From Thozetella sp. PMI_491 (taxonomy: Eukaryota > Ascomycota > Sordariomycetes > Chaetosphaeriales > Chaetosphaeriaceae), in contig MU270074.1 in the NCBI GenBank assembly GCA_021432635.1, positions 255,780-319,779 of the forward strand: a stretch of DNA of 64,000 bases, written 5' to 3'. The notes beneath the pieces were generated by a model. That model saw nothing but the letters and a program-made list of their open reading frames with translations. It made no database searches and had not been told where the DNA came from. Positions 44,841 through 56,570 of this stretch are shown piece by piece. A program made the position numbers and the translations under genes. The stretch's first letter is position 1; every line of letters begins with the position of its first letter.

Positions 44841-46196
44841 TTAGTGCGCCTCGACTGTCTTCCCTTCTGGGGCAATCCCGCTGTTTCCCAGTCCATTCGA
44901 ATTGCCATTCTTCTCCTCAGTCCTGCGCTTAGCCGCCGCTGCCTGCTCCTCTCTTATGCTCGCCAGGATGTCCGGGTACCACCTCTCGCCGACATCCGGG
45001 TGGCTCTTAACACGGTTCCGCAGCGTCGCCTCGCCCAGCGTCTTGGATGCGCCGCCCTTGCGGAACGTGAACTCGACGTCGTCCAGTCTGCCGCCCGTCC
45101 GCTCCAGCACTGCCCTGCGCTGCGCCTTGATCTTCTCCGACACATGACCCACACCGACCGTATCCAGTTCCTCGAATTCGGCGTCGCCTCGCACGCCTTG
45201 GAAGAAAGGGATGGAGAATCGCGCGCCCTCGCCTGCCGGCGGTGAGAGCACCCGGTGGGTGGTGCTGGCGCACACGCCCTGTGTCAGCGCCTCCATGCCC
45301 TGCCCAATGGCCACGACCAGTGTCCCGTCGATGGGCGGGCAGTCAATCCACTGTCCCTCGAGGTTCTGTACCTGCAGGCCGCGGTGGTTCGATGCCTGGA
45401 GGAGGTAGCTCGTGAGCATCGAGTCCTTGTGCGGCCCAACCCCCTGGTTACCGGCCTTGCCGTCGGCGCTAAGCACGCCAACGTCTGGGTACTTGACAAT
45501 CTTGAGCTTATGCTGCTGTGTCGATGGTGGGTTCTCAAAGTACTTGTCGAACGCATTGGCCGGCAGCTCGATGGCCTCGGCGATGAGCGAGGTGAAGAAG
45601 ATGGACATGTCGCCCATGCGGCGCATATAGTCCGTGAAGACGGGGCGGAACTTTGGACGCACCTCAGGCGCAGGCCACTGGTTGGGAGCAAGCAGGTTAT
45701 AGTATCGTGGCGCCAACTGGTCTGGGATTGGATGCTCTGTGGAAAGGTCGATCTGCTCGCGGTGGTCAATCTCTCCAGCTGTAACCTCCGCCGAGAGGCG
45801 TGAGTAGCCCAGGAAGGAGGGTGCGTTTTTCATTTCGATTTTCAACCTTGGGAGAGCCCCATTAGCGGTCGTCCTCGTGGACACGAGAGAATCCAAGCGG
45901 CTAAAAGAGAAGGAGCGCCGTTTCCGTGCCCCTGGTTGTCGCTGGCCTCAAGAAAGAAATGGTGGGAGGGAAGAGGGAGGGGGGGTTTCTTCTTACTTTT
46001 CCTCCTGAGGGATATCAAAGAAGGCTTTGCCCTCTGTGGCAACCTCTTTGAACAACTCGTCTGGTATCCCTACATTCTTAAGATAGAGAAAACCAACTTC
46101 CATTAACGCATGCCGGAGATCGTCGAGGAATCCCGGCTTGGTTGCCGGGTCCTGGGCAAGAGCCAGGTCGAGAATAGGTATCGATGTGAAAGACAT
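44841..46196 (-). CDS. 2-oxoglutarate/Fe(II)-dependent oxygenase, isopenicillin-N-synthase-like
   Basis: Non-haem iron dioxygenase of the DIOX_N/2OG-FeII_Oxy family. Exons 46196-45997 and 45846-44841 (150-nt intron) give 401 residues. The N-terminal domain starts SFTSIPILDLALAQDP with the typical LRHALMEVGFLYLKN. Iron ligands are H206 and D208 (GPHKDSM) and H264 (STTHRVLSP); R276 in ARFSIPFF is placed to bind 2-oxoglutarate. The substrate cannot be read from the sequence; relatives include flavonol-synthase-like, gibberellin-oxidase-like and uncharacterised fungal proteins. The C-terminal extension (about 370-401) is Glu-, Lys- and Asn-rich and probably disordered. No biosynthetic cluster surrounds it, so a primary-metabolic role is at least as likely as a secondary one. 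Confidence 0.93.
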
Positions 46197-46750
46197 GCTG
46201 CTAGATTATGCTCAGACTCTAGTGGCTAGAGTTGATCTGTCCCTGGCTCTTCGGAAAGCTGGTGGGATATGACAGACTCATTCACGAGAACAATACGGCT
46301 CTCTCGGTTCGTATAAGCGCCGAGTCTAACAAGGCCTAGTCAATGTGCCCAAGGCGCACCCGACAGTAGGAAAACGCAGAATATGTCTGATAGCGATCGG
46401 TACAACTCCTTTTTATACGACAAGCTGCTTAACGAGGGTCCTAGGGTTCTTCTTTTGAGGACTCAGAGGTTCAACCAAATGGTTCTTGGTTGATGAGAAT
46501 GGCGTAATCGGCCAGCTGGAAATCTTCCCCACACTTAACGGCTGCGACCACATGAGCCGATGTGGGGTGAAGCTAATCCTCCGATGCCGCCCACCAACTC
46601 GTGGATAAGCCACAGTAAGGGCTGGTTACAATGCTTTCCCATATGCTAACCATCTTATAACACTCAAAGATGGAGGCTATCAACTGAAGGCCCCTTCCAA
46701 TGCCGTAGGATGCCACTCGAGTCCTAGTACTGCGCCTCGCCAGTGCCGCT
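46197..46750. other. Intergenic region, oxygenase promoter
   Basis: Contains the oxygenase promoter and the Utp17 3' end, both on the minus strand. No credible frame or repeat is seen. Confidence 0.5.
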
Positions 46751-49700
46751 TCACTTGGCGAGCAGAGCTGTGACTTGGAAGAAGACATCCTCCACAGACG
46801 GCATGGCCCATGCCGGTGCCGAATTATAGATATCCTCTAGCTGCTGTGTTGTGATGACTGATGCATGTGCGTCGTAGTCATCCATCGCAAGGTCGCCTTG
46901 TTCGTCTTCTTCGGGATCTGCCATCTCCTCGTCACTGTCTGCGTCGCTCTCTCCTCCAATAAGGACTAGAGCCGACTCGCCTGGTTGCTCATCACCATCC
47001 TCTATGTCTAGATTGATGTCGGCGAGTGGCTGTGCGATGGTGGCTGTCTCCGGGCCTTCTGATGCAGTCCAAACTTGGGCAGCCGAATCTACCAACACGA
47101 AGCCAGAGGAGGGCGTTGCTGGTAAAAGGGAGGTGATGACATGCGGGATTGTGGTCTCGAGTTGCGGCTGCCTATCCTCGGGGGAGAAGATGGCAAATGT
47201 CGATGATGCTCCTCTCTTGACCTTCTGCTTGCCGGCTTCTTTGAGGGTGACGGCGATGGCAAAGCTTTGGGAACCCGGGTTGACGGCAAGATGAGCCAGC
47301 GGCAGCGATATGGCAGAGATCTCAGAGAGGCTGAATCCGTACCTCAACTCGTCTGCTACTAGGTCGTAGACATTGAGGTCTTCCGAGAGTGTGATTACGC
47401 ACGGCCCTAGTGACTTGATTGCCCTAATGTCACCCACGAAGAGATCGTAGAGCCTGCTCCGAATAGCGCCGGACTGAGCGTCGATGATGTAGACTGTGTT
47501 GGAGTGGCCACCAAGGGCAGCGAAGAGGATCGACCCGTCTTCTGAGAAGGCCAGGGCACCACTCTGGGGCTTCTGGAACGAGGAATCAAGCACTTCTTCG
47601 CCCAAGTCACTGTGTTGTTGATGGACGTCGGCCAAAGATATTATCTGTGAACATGCCCAGCTCCTCAAGACTTTGCCCTCATTGTCAGTCACCGTCACGC
47701 CGTCGCTCTGTCGCACTTTGGACGTCCAGAATCTAACTTTGCCGTCTGCACCTACGGTGGCGAAGCGGGGGGAGGTAGGGTCGGCCGCGAGGTCAAAAAT
47801 GACCTCAGGGTAGCTGGTGTGGTGAGAGTCGTTCACTCGAGATGAGAGGTGAAGGACAGGAAGCGAAGTTCCGGGAGAGCCGACCTCCCAAAACTTGAGG
47901 TATATCTCACGTCTCTCATGGCGAAAGTCTGCTGCTGTCTTTACAACATCCGCGATAGGCTCGACATCTCTCTCTGGGGGCTCCCACTCATCGACCGAGG
48001 CAAGCCACTTGCCATCGTGAGAGAAAGCTAGCTGTGTGACCCTTGGCTCAATGATGGGGTAACCTTGGCTTGATATATTGACATCAGCCGGGTTTGTCCG
48101 CGCAATGGCATGCTTCGCCGTGTTATGAAACGTAGAGAGATCAAAGACTTGAAGGAGAGGCGTGGATTGGGTGCCATCGCCCGCCGACGCCTGCTGCCCG
48201 TTTCCGACACAGAGGAGGATCTGGGACGGGTCGCTCGGGTTACCAATGGCAGTCAGTGGGGTGGTCAGCCCCTCGAAGTGCTGCCCTACTCGCTTCACTA
48301 AAGTGTCCTTGGCACGCTGGTCGTCAAATGCCCGCGATTGGATGCCAGAGACGTAGACCGTCGGCTTCATCTCCGCTGTCGAGAGTACTATCAGAGAGTT
48401 GTCGTCAAGATGGAGAGCGTAAGACGAGCCGGTAGGCGAAACGACGATGTTTTCAATACTAGCGGATAGATGCGGGAGGAAGTCGGGCTTCGCCGTGTCC
48501 AACTGCCACAAGACGAGGACCGTTTCAGAGCCGCCAGATATGAGGTAGTTGCCTATAGTTTTGTTAGCTGCGTAGTTCCTCGCAAAACACATGTGGTCTT
48601 ACCATCTTGCGACCATTTGAGGCTGTGAACAGCCCTTCGGTGCCAGTGGTACTTGCGAGGTCGAGGAGGCTTCTTCGATGCACTCTTCTCCTTGCCGGGG
48701 AGGGTTGATAGTACGTCACTGAATAAGAGTATCTTTCCCCGGGCGAAGCCAATTGCCATCTCGACGGGCCGCTGAAGTGCGGTCTTCTGCTTCCGCCCTT
48801 CGGCGGGGCATCGAATGTCTAGACAGGTAATAATGTCGTCGACATCGAAGGAGACGAATTGATACTCGAGATCGGCCAAAGTCTTGATGTTCCGGCTCTC
48901 GGTAGTCAAGTAGCCCAGGTGGACCGCTTGACTAGCAGTTGCAGCTATCAGCCTTCCGTTCAAGGCCGTCCGGAGAAGGTGCGGACTATCCTCGTAGGCA
49001 TGGACAGTTTTCCCCGTCTTGGAAGCCAAAGAATCGACATCGTATGCGACAATTCTTCCAGACTTCTTGCCATTCTTCTCCAGAACAAAGAGGACCTCGG
49101 TCAGCTTATCTTTGACCGTGATGTGATCGACCATCAGGTCGATGAGCCTCTTCGTGTCGACTGTGAAGGGCGTATCGACACCGTCTCCCGTTGTCCAGTT
49201 GATCTTCCAGATCCTACCATCTGAGCATGCGACCCAGACAAGATCCGGGGAGGCCTTGGACAGCTGCGTAGCCACAATGCTAGCTCCGGTGAATTCTGTC
49301 GTCTCGGGCGACTCAGTGACGGGGAGCGAGATTCTGCGGACTAGCAGGGAATCGTTGGTCGAGTATATTTGAATTGAGGTATTGTATGTGACGATAATGT
49401 GTCTGAGGAGTTAGCAATTTGCCTTGGGCGATGTAGTACTAGAGAGCACCTACTGTTCGTCGAGGGAAAAGACAGGGTCGATATCGAGCATACGGCCGCC
49501 CATAGGTTTGGAGAGCTTCCATGCGGGCGCTGTGTTTCTGCTCTGGAAAGGCCCGGCTACCTCCTTGTCGCCGTCGCCGCTTAGTTCCACCTGGCTATTG
49601 CTAAGTGGTTCTTGGGCTGTAGGCTCATCCGAGTCTACTACGCCCTGCTGCTTCTGCTTCTTCTTGCCCTTGCGCTCGTCATTCTTGTCGCGTTTCCTCT

Positions 49701-49818
49701 TTTTGAGGGCGACAGCATCGCCGTTTAGTTTTGCGGAGCCCATACTTCTCATACGCACAGCATCGCTCTGCCACGAGTCTAGAGTGGATGGTATGTCGAG
49801 GTGAACGCTCGCCTGCAT
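46751..49818 (-). CDS. utp17: U3 small-subunit processome WD-repeat protein Utp17/Nan1
   Basis: Nucleolar WD40 protein of the t-UTP subcomplex (yeast Utp17/Nan1, human WDR75), which loads on nascent pre-rRNA and is needed for its transcription and 18S processing. Exons 49818-49454, 49402-48603 and 48552-46751 give 988 residues. The N-terminal tail (about 1-90) is basic with nuclear-signal clusters (KKRKRDKN, GKKKQKQQ). Propeller blades follow: VWVACSDGRIWKINW, the joined exon 2/3 segment SLKWSQDGNYLISGG then VLWQLD, VTQLAFSHDGKWLAS, and GADGKVRFWTS. The C-terminus has an acidic stretch (DSDEEMADPEEDEQGD) before a conserved final helix. Size and architecture match the family. It is divergent from RPB10. 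Confidence 0.93.
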
Positions 49819-50148
49819 ACATTCGATTGTGTGATTTTCACGATGCAGGCCTTCACTCTCTCCTACAAAAGAAAATTTAGGTGGGGCAGCTTGTTATCGG
49901 CCGATAAGGGGCTGGCCAATCACCCCTCCTTGGTGGGTCAAAAGTTTTAACAACGACCGGAGCTTCTTCTGGGAAACTTCGAGGTCGCATTCCCCTGAGG
50001 CGAAGAAAGACATATTTTCTCTTCCCACGAAACAGTCTCACGGCCGGATCGCCAACCTGACTGGCTCCGCGCATCAAAGGTTTCGAATATCTTTGGGATA
50101 TATTGCCTATTCAGATCGTGCCAGGGTGCTTCTGCTGAGGATAGCAAG
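49819..50148. promoter_or_regulatory. Bidirectional promoter of Utp17 and RPB10
   Basis: The two starts are 330 bp apart and point away from each other. A perfect 14-bp palindrome, TTATCGGCCGATAA, lies at 49894-49907. It combines inverted CGG half-sites, the type read by Zn2Cys6 factors, with GATA flanks. An A-rich AAAAGAAAATTTA precedes it. Shared regulation of ribosome and polymerase genes is an inference. Confidence 0.55.
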
Positions 50149-50567
50149 ATGATTATTCCGGTCCGGTGCTTCTCGTGCGGCAAGGTGAGCTACGCGATGC
50201 GAGAACTGTCACAACTGTGACTGACTAGAAATCTAGGTCACCGGTGATCTGTGGGAACGGTACCTCAAGCTCATTGACAACGGCGTTGATGATGGGTAAG
50301 TTGGACCCTCCACCACTCGCCAGGAGGCGCTGCGAACAGATACGACTAACCCGACGACCAGAGATGCTATGGACCAGCTCGGCCTTCGACGATATTGCTG
50401 CCGTCGTATGCTCATGACTCACATCGATCTGATTGAGAAACTGCTTAAGTATGGCGCTATTTCCCCAGCTATTACCCTCCCTGCCGTCGGAATCGCTAAC
50501 GCGCCTCTGCAGGTACACCCCGGACGGCCGAAACGAGAAGAAGATGAACCTCCAGCCCCCATCCTAA
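50149..50567 (+). CDS. rpb10: RNA polymerase I/II/III common subunit RPB10
   Basis: Small zinc-binding subunit (ABC10-beta) shared by all three nuclear RNA polymerases. Four exons (50149-50184, 50237-50295, 50362-50448, 50513-50567) give 78 residues. The family-defining residues are all present: CFSCGK with C7 and C10, and the paired C44-C45 in [10 protein letters not shown]. The N-terminal [10 protein letters not shown] and the [11 protein letters not shown] helix are near-identical to those of other eukaryotes. The C-terminal tail ([13 protein letters not shown]) is slightly longer than in yeast, as in other filamentous fungi. Three introns interrupt a coding region of only 237 nt, so exon-based gene finders can easily break it. 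Confidence 0.98.
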
Positions 50568-52167
50568 TTCAGAGGCATACCGTAAAATGCATTTCTCGGG
50601 CGTTCGGTTTAGGCATACGGATGGATCCATTGCGGGAGCGAGGGAAATAGCCAGCTCATCTGGCCGGGGGAGACGGGCGGATTCTTCCCGCAGTGCACCG
50701 CGGTTCTTTGGCGTATTTACGCCCTAGATACCAAGCCAGCGATGGCTTAGAGAGCTAACCCGGGTCCGTTCTACTCGAGTTAGACGTACTCAGCACTCCT
50801 ATGTTCCAAGGCGCCCGGGCTGCCAGAGGGACGGTTAGACAGCCTCGGAGGATCGCCTATCAGCGGGCGTTTGCTTAATTCTGATATTGTCCCGATCAGT
50901 GGTTCTTCAAACCAAACTGAGGCTTTGACAGGTTTCGTGTTTTCAGGATGCTAGGCATTATGTGAATGAGCTAACATGCTTGGACCTCGTTCCAGTGTGC
51001 TGTTTGCTATTTCCCGGCAACATGCTGGCTACAGACACTCGCTCTTGGCGACTGGGGTGAAAGACGGGCGCTATCTACAGGAACTTGGTTATAAAGTATC
51101 ATGTTGGTTCCTTGCTACGATCATTCTTCGGCACGCCGCATTTAGGAAGTCTTGGCGAGATCTCTCTGAGTGTTTGCTTTGCTTTACGGTCCTCTGGGTA
51201 CTTTCAGGAGTGGCCAGCCCTCGGGCAGCTTCCGGAGCAAGGAGCAAACTGCAGAGGGGGTTGGATTACTTACCTTGGGTACGGGCTCGAACCGCAGGGG
51301 CTAGGGACTGGCTTGCCTAAGTTGGCAGTCAGTTGAGTCTCACCGTGCAGAGAGTCCGAGCCCACCATAATATGGCGATCCGAAGGCCAGTCACATGGCT
51401 GCAGCGGGATGTTGGCAGGAGCCAACAATCAATTAATCGGCATGCATATTCTAGAGCAAACCGTCCCTCCCTAGAAGCCACAATACGAATATGGAAAGGA
51501 ACCGGCCGGGCCGGGGCCTGTTGGCTGCTGACTGTAGTAGGACTTCCCCTTGTCCTCGCACCTTGTTTATGAGATAAGACAGCGAGCGGAACGAAGCTAC
51601 TTCGTATAAGACCATCTCCACGGGAGCGAAGGCCGCGGATGCAGGCTCTCAGACCATGTTTAGCCGCCGGGATTCTCGATAGCTTTCCTCGGGGAGGAAT
51701 ACCCGCCGTGCCTAGAGGAACGTCGTCAGTGACCGAGGTATTTCGCATATGAATGGCACACTGTCGCCCTTGCGTCGAACCTGAACCCTTGCTGGCGGCT
51801 CACGCTAAGGCCGCTGAAGGATGGGTATTGAGCGGCTGTTCGACTAGGTGGTCGATCGACAAGTTGGCGTGCACTACGTGGCGTCTGCCTCGACCCTGGG
51901 CGACACTGCCACATACTCATGGCCGGTGCAAGGGCAAGACCGAGTCCAGAAGCTCGACATGGCCGCGCGCGTGGGTCACGATGGTCATGCTAACCCCGGC
52001 CGCCACGATATGATGCGGCGCTGGGCATGTAAAGACTTCCAGAAAGGTCTCATTCGGTCTGCTGCGCAACCTTGTACCTTCGTGGGGCCCAAATCGAGAT
52101 TCAACGTGGCCGCTCGGCCGCTTGACCTTCCGCCCAGCATCCCGGCATAAGCAGTGCCGCATTGGCT

Positions 52168-52197
52168 GCGCGTTGGTTGCGCGTTGGTTGCACGTTG
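52168..52197. repeat. Short tandem repeat
   Basis: Two copies of GCGCGTTGGTT and a diverged third (GCACGTTG) in a row, in intergenic DNA. Confidence 0.7.
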
Positions 52198-53766
52198 ATG
52201 CTCTCGACACGCACCAACTCTGCCGCCCGTCGGCTGCTCAATGGTTCAGAATACCGCGCCATGAGACGCCAACGGTCTCACGGCCGTAGTTTGGAACCGG
52301 AGACACTGACTGGGACAATTATAACCATTCCGCTGGCGGCGCGTTTGCCACGTTCAACACACCTCGTCGCTGCAGAGATTAGGGAGGGGGGAGAGGCAAG
52401 GATCTTTCGTAGCCGGCGCCCCTCTCGCTGCCTCGGATAACCCGAAAACTCTGCTTCCCGGTATGCAGCATGAGTGTCACCGCCAGTCCTTGTTGGCAAT
52501 CTTCAAAACGCTGCCAAAATCGAGAGTACCAACAAGCCCCTTGTGTCTGGGGAGCAGCCCTGTCCCTAGGGTCGGAAAGTGAGCTGGAGACCGCTGTCTA
52601 CCGCGCTGCATGCGTGGCGTTCAGGCTAAGGTAGCTACTAAGCGCCCTGCGACCGTCTCGATGCGGACTATGCAGCTCGGCACAACAACCCACGAAGCAG
52701 AGTCGTACAGCACATGCATGTCGTTCCTTGCCTCGTCACGCTGCCCTGCTCGTCTGAGTTAGACTTGGGTTGCTCGGTGCGCGTTACAGTACAAGCGGAA
52801 ACTGCCCGCGCCGGGGATCCGCTGCCACGGCGCTCAGCAATGCTCGTGTATGGGACGCACGCCTAGGTCTCGCCAACCCTCTCGTTTGCAATCCTTGGCC
52901 TCTGTTGGGCAGAGCAACATCGATGAAGATCCCAGAGCACCTTGACCAACATACAAGTCGGGTTTTGGTGCTCGGCGGGAGCCTAACACACGAACCCCCC
53001 ATCTCCAGCCAACCCTTTCTTTAGAGGTGTTCTTGCTGACCACCTCCAGCCAACCTTTTGGCCAGGAATACCCTCAGTTCTTCGTAGATGGATTCTATGG
53101 GCAACCACTACCACCACCACCGCCCCCAAATCTCCCTGCCACCACGAAGTCTCGTGGCACACTATGGGGTCGGGGTCCGCCTCCATGGTCAGAAGGTTCC
53201 GAGGAGGCGTCTTGATCATTTCCGTGCTAGTTCGCGGCCGCTCCTGCTTCAATTAACTAGTCCCGGGCTGTGGTGGCACAGTGAAGTGAATGCGAGCTCA
53301 ACAAGGCGGCGGAGCATCCAACAGACCGACTGATGTACATGATTACGGGGGGGCAGGGTTGGTTGCAAATTACCTAGACTTAGCGGAACCGGATACTCGG
53401 TACTGGACCGGGGGAGCGGTTGGTGGCGGGCGGCGCCCGAAAGTCACCACAGGAGCGGGGTGGGAGCGGCGTCGGAAGGCATCCTCAGCTCGGGAATTTC
53501 CTGCCCCATGTTCATCTCTCCTTGCTTCCCGGCATGGGGCGGCAGGGTACTTAGACGATGTAGCCCGAAGTTCCACGCAGGCGAGCAATACCCGAGAGCA
53601 TTTGGCGCTCGGCCATGGCGTACACCATGTTCCTGACCAGGAATCCTGGGAGGGGCCAGCGTCTGGGATTAACTAGCCTGGAAGCCCACGGCGGCTAGGT
53701 AGCGAAGACTTTCCGTTTCCGGCGCGGTTATTCACCGTTTATGTAGGGATAATCGTAGTGGAGAGT

Positions 53767-53821
53767 GGAGAGGGAAGAGGGGAGAGAGAGAGAAGGGGAG
53801 GAAGAGGGAGAGAAAGAGGGG
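53767..53821 (+). repeat. Polypurine tract
   Basis: Fifty-five consecutive A/G residues on the plus strand. Such tracts can form triplex (H-DNA) structures. It produces a spurious Arg/Glu/Gly-rich open frame. Confidence 0.85.
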
Positions 53822-54978
53822 CTTCAGCACGGGCATCTCATCCCCCCGCTATCGATCATGAAGAGTTCGGGGAAAGCCCGGCCACGCTTACCCACGTTTC
53901 TTCCCAAGCCGTGCCGAAGAAATCCGGAATGGGTGCCTTCAGCCTCCCTCTGTAGGCTTCGGATCGCCGTGTGAATCAATGTGAACACAGAGACCGGGCT
54001 GCACCGCCGTAACTTGTATTCTAGCATCCTCGCAACTACAAGAGCGGCGTATGGTCTCGGTATGCGTCCCGACTGACTGCAGATCAGACTCTGCAACAGA
54101 GCCCCGCCCAGGCACGCTCAGCCATACGGGAGAGAAGGGGTTTCGTAAACGCCCCAACAGCACGAGCTACAGACGCCCGCCGCTGAACTTACCAGCTCCT
54201 GTCCCTTCCCCTCCCCTTCTCTTTCTCCTCCTCTTTGGTGCTCGCATTGGCGGGGAGTGCCGCCCTGCCGACCCAAGAACCCGCTACCCCCGGGAGGAGC
54301 AAGCCCTGCTGCTCTGGCAAGCCGCCATTGGCCCTCGTTGAGTCTGTTGAGCCTCAAAGAGGAAAGAAAGAAGCAAAGTTGCGGAGCTTTGACGATGCTG
54401 CCCAGCAGGCTGGGAACGAGCGGACCAGCGAGGAGCTTCTCGAGACATTCCATTGGCTGCGTGCCCCTGCTGGGGAGACATGGGACCAGGGGGGGCCAAC
54501 CAGCAGTACCGCTGACTGGGTGGATGAAGCGAGCCACACACAACCCTCCATACCTCGATACGGAGGTTAAGCGCCCAAGCCTGTCATCTTCATGCAGCCA
54601 GTGTGTAGGGGCACGATGGAGTGTGCGCCCACATCGCAAGCCTGCGTCGATTCTACTGGCCGGCAGTCGATCAGCATGTGGGTGAAGGGCTAAAAGACGC
54701 GCAGCTGCGGTTGTGAGTGGACGTAACCCTGCGCACCCCGGCGGGGTCCCCCCTCCCACCAGCGTCTCTGCGGCGCGCGCGCCGCCCTACCACCTAGGCT
54801 TGCTAGGCACGTAGGTAAGCTCTGCAGCCAGTTACACAGGAGGAGCGCTTCTCTTCACCTCCGTCTTGCTGGCTCGCAGTTGCCCAAGGTCCAGAAGGCC
54901 CACCACCCTACTACCCCAAAGAGATCGAGGAACTGCTCTAGTCTTGAAAGGGGGCAACGCCGTGGAGAAGAGAGAGCA

Positions 54979-55000
54979 CTAGGTAAGGTAGGTAAGGTAG
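54979..55000. repeat. TAGGTAAG tandem repeat
   Basis: TAGGTAAGG repeats three times in succession, the last copy truncated. Related motifs occur at 14428, 16367, 16515, 19233, 33190, 54810 and 55625. Confidence 0.7.
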
Positions 55001-55133
55001 TCGAGCCCGACGAGTGGGAGGAGATGGGCGAAGGCGTGTCCTCAATGAGCAGTGATCATCTCTGGGGCGGGTTCCTACGACACCACCACGGCTGCGTCTA
55101 GTGCTCCAGTACCTTTCTGTATCTCTCTTCCCC

Positions 55134-55136
<3 letters not shown>

Positions 55137-55170
<34 letters not shown>
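55137..55170. repeat. Poly-C homopolymer
   Basis: Thirty-four consecutive C residues within intergenic DNA, almost the same length as the tract that opens the window. It gives a false polyproline frame. Confidence 0.95.
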
Positions 55171-55173
<3 letters not shown>

Positions 55174-56570
55174 ATCTTTCGCTTGCACCCCCAATGGCGG
55201 ATGGCTTTTTGATTCGGTGCTACCTCAAGGAAGGAATCGAGAGACTGCAAAGGCTGGAGTAGAGAGCATGCAGCCTAGCACGCCTTCTAGCACCCATGCA
55301 GACGGTGAAGGATTCTTTCTATTACGCATCTCCCGTGGCTCCCAGCCCTGGCACCAGGGTTCTTTCGGTGCCCCGGTGCACAGTTACCTCGTCCCGCTCG
55401 CACGGCGCAAGGCTGCCCTGCCGGGGACGGGCCCCCACTTCCGGCTTAGGTCCGTACTTTTGCAGGGAGTGGATGAGGGCGACGAAGGAGCTAGATCAAG
55501 CGGGCGCGAGAAAGAGACCCAGGAGTGTGGGTGTGGGTGGTGTGGCGTGTGAGGAAAGAAGAGGGAAGGAGAGACGAAGGCGGGGGTCGTGACCGGGACA
55601 CAATCCTAGCCAGCTTGCGAGCCCATAGGTAGGGTAGGTAGCCAGCCCAGCCTGCCTGCCTCTCTCTACTCTGCCCGCTGCCCGCCCGCCCCCCAAACTC
55701 GTCTCCCCGCGCCTCATATCTCTTCTGGCTGCGGGCTGGCTCTGCCCGTCCATACTCCATGTACTCCTCCTTACAGACTGTACCCATTTAACCTCTCCCC
55801 TGCACCGAGGCTCCCCGCTACACTACTCCTCCCTCTAAGCGCAGCGCAGCGTCTCTCCAGCCGACGACGAGCAAATCACGGTCGCTCGGGTCCTCGCTCG
55901 TCCCACTTCTTTTGGGCTGTCCAAGTCGGCCTTCCTCCCTCGTCTAGGCTAGGTCCCTGGCCGTCTGCATCAGGTCGGACGTCGGGTCAATTCGTGCATA
56001 CAGACGCGACCAGAGGCAGACAGCCTAGAGCTGCCAACAGGCAACACACGCACCAACACCGTCTCCCTCCTCTCTACTTGGGGCGATAAATCCTTAGGCT
56101 CACACACGCCGTGGACCATATGTGATACCTTGAGAGAAAGAGGAGAAAAAAAAAGGCGTTGCTCCTGTGCTCCCGTTCTGCCCCTCCATCATTAATTTTA
56201 GCACCTCTCGCCTCAACTCCCGTTGAGCTCCAGCTATTCTTAGCCCATCCATTTCGGCCCCCTCCTGCGCCAGCTAAAAAGTTACTTCTAATCGAACCCT
56301 TTCCCCGGCGTCGCGAGTTCAAGCAGCCTGGAAGTCTTCTTTCTGCTCGCATCTCCTTCTAGCTTTGAGGCGCTACCCGTGTAGATCGCCGTTGCGCTAC
56401 CACTGCGCATCGCGCATCTGCGCCTGAGTCGTCGTTGGTCGGTCCCCGCAGCCTCGGCGCTCACCCAGATTGCGAGCTTCCCTCCCGGAGCTTCCTGGCC
56501 TTGAGCGCAGCGCGCGCTGCCCGACTGCCGTCGACACGCGACCGCCGCGCCAGTCAAGGACGGATGCGCA

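Larger units (their letters stand above)
50568..56570. other. 6-kb stretch without a recognisable gene
   Basis: No conserved protein or RNA gene seen. It is marked by low-complexity DNA: a tandem repeat at 52168-52197, a 55-nt pure-purine tract at 53767-53821, a pyrimidine tract at 54202-54236, TAGGTAAG repeats at 54979-55000 and a 34-C run at 55137-55170. The last 700 bases or so are CT-rich with several short upstream frames and probably form the leader of the gene starting at 56571. Confidence 0.55.

Noticed and set aside
20384-44841. A secondary-metabolite or sugar-catabolic gene cluster
   Set aside because: The L-arabinitol dehydrogenase, LaeA-like methyltransferase, isochorismatase-like hydrolase and 2OG oxygenase are several kb apart, with housekeeping genes between them and no backbone synthase or transporter.
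54118-54759. 213-codon minus-strand frame
   Set aside because: Low-complexity Arg/Gly/Glu content, partly generated by a pyrimidine tract; no domain.
55052-55552. Polyproline-containing frame
   Set aside because: The proline run is simply the translation of the 34-C homopolymer.
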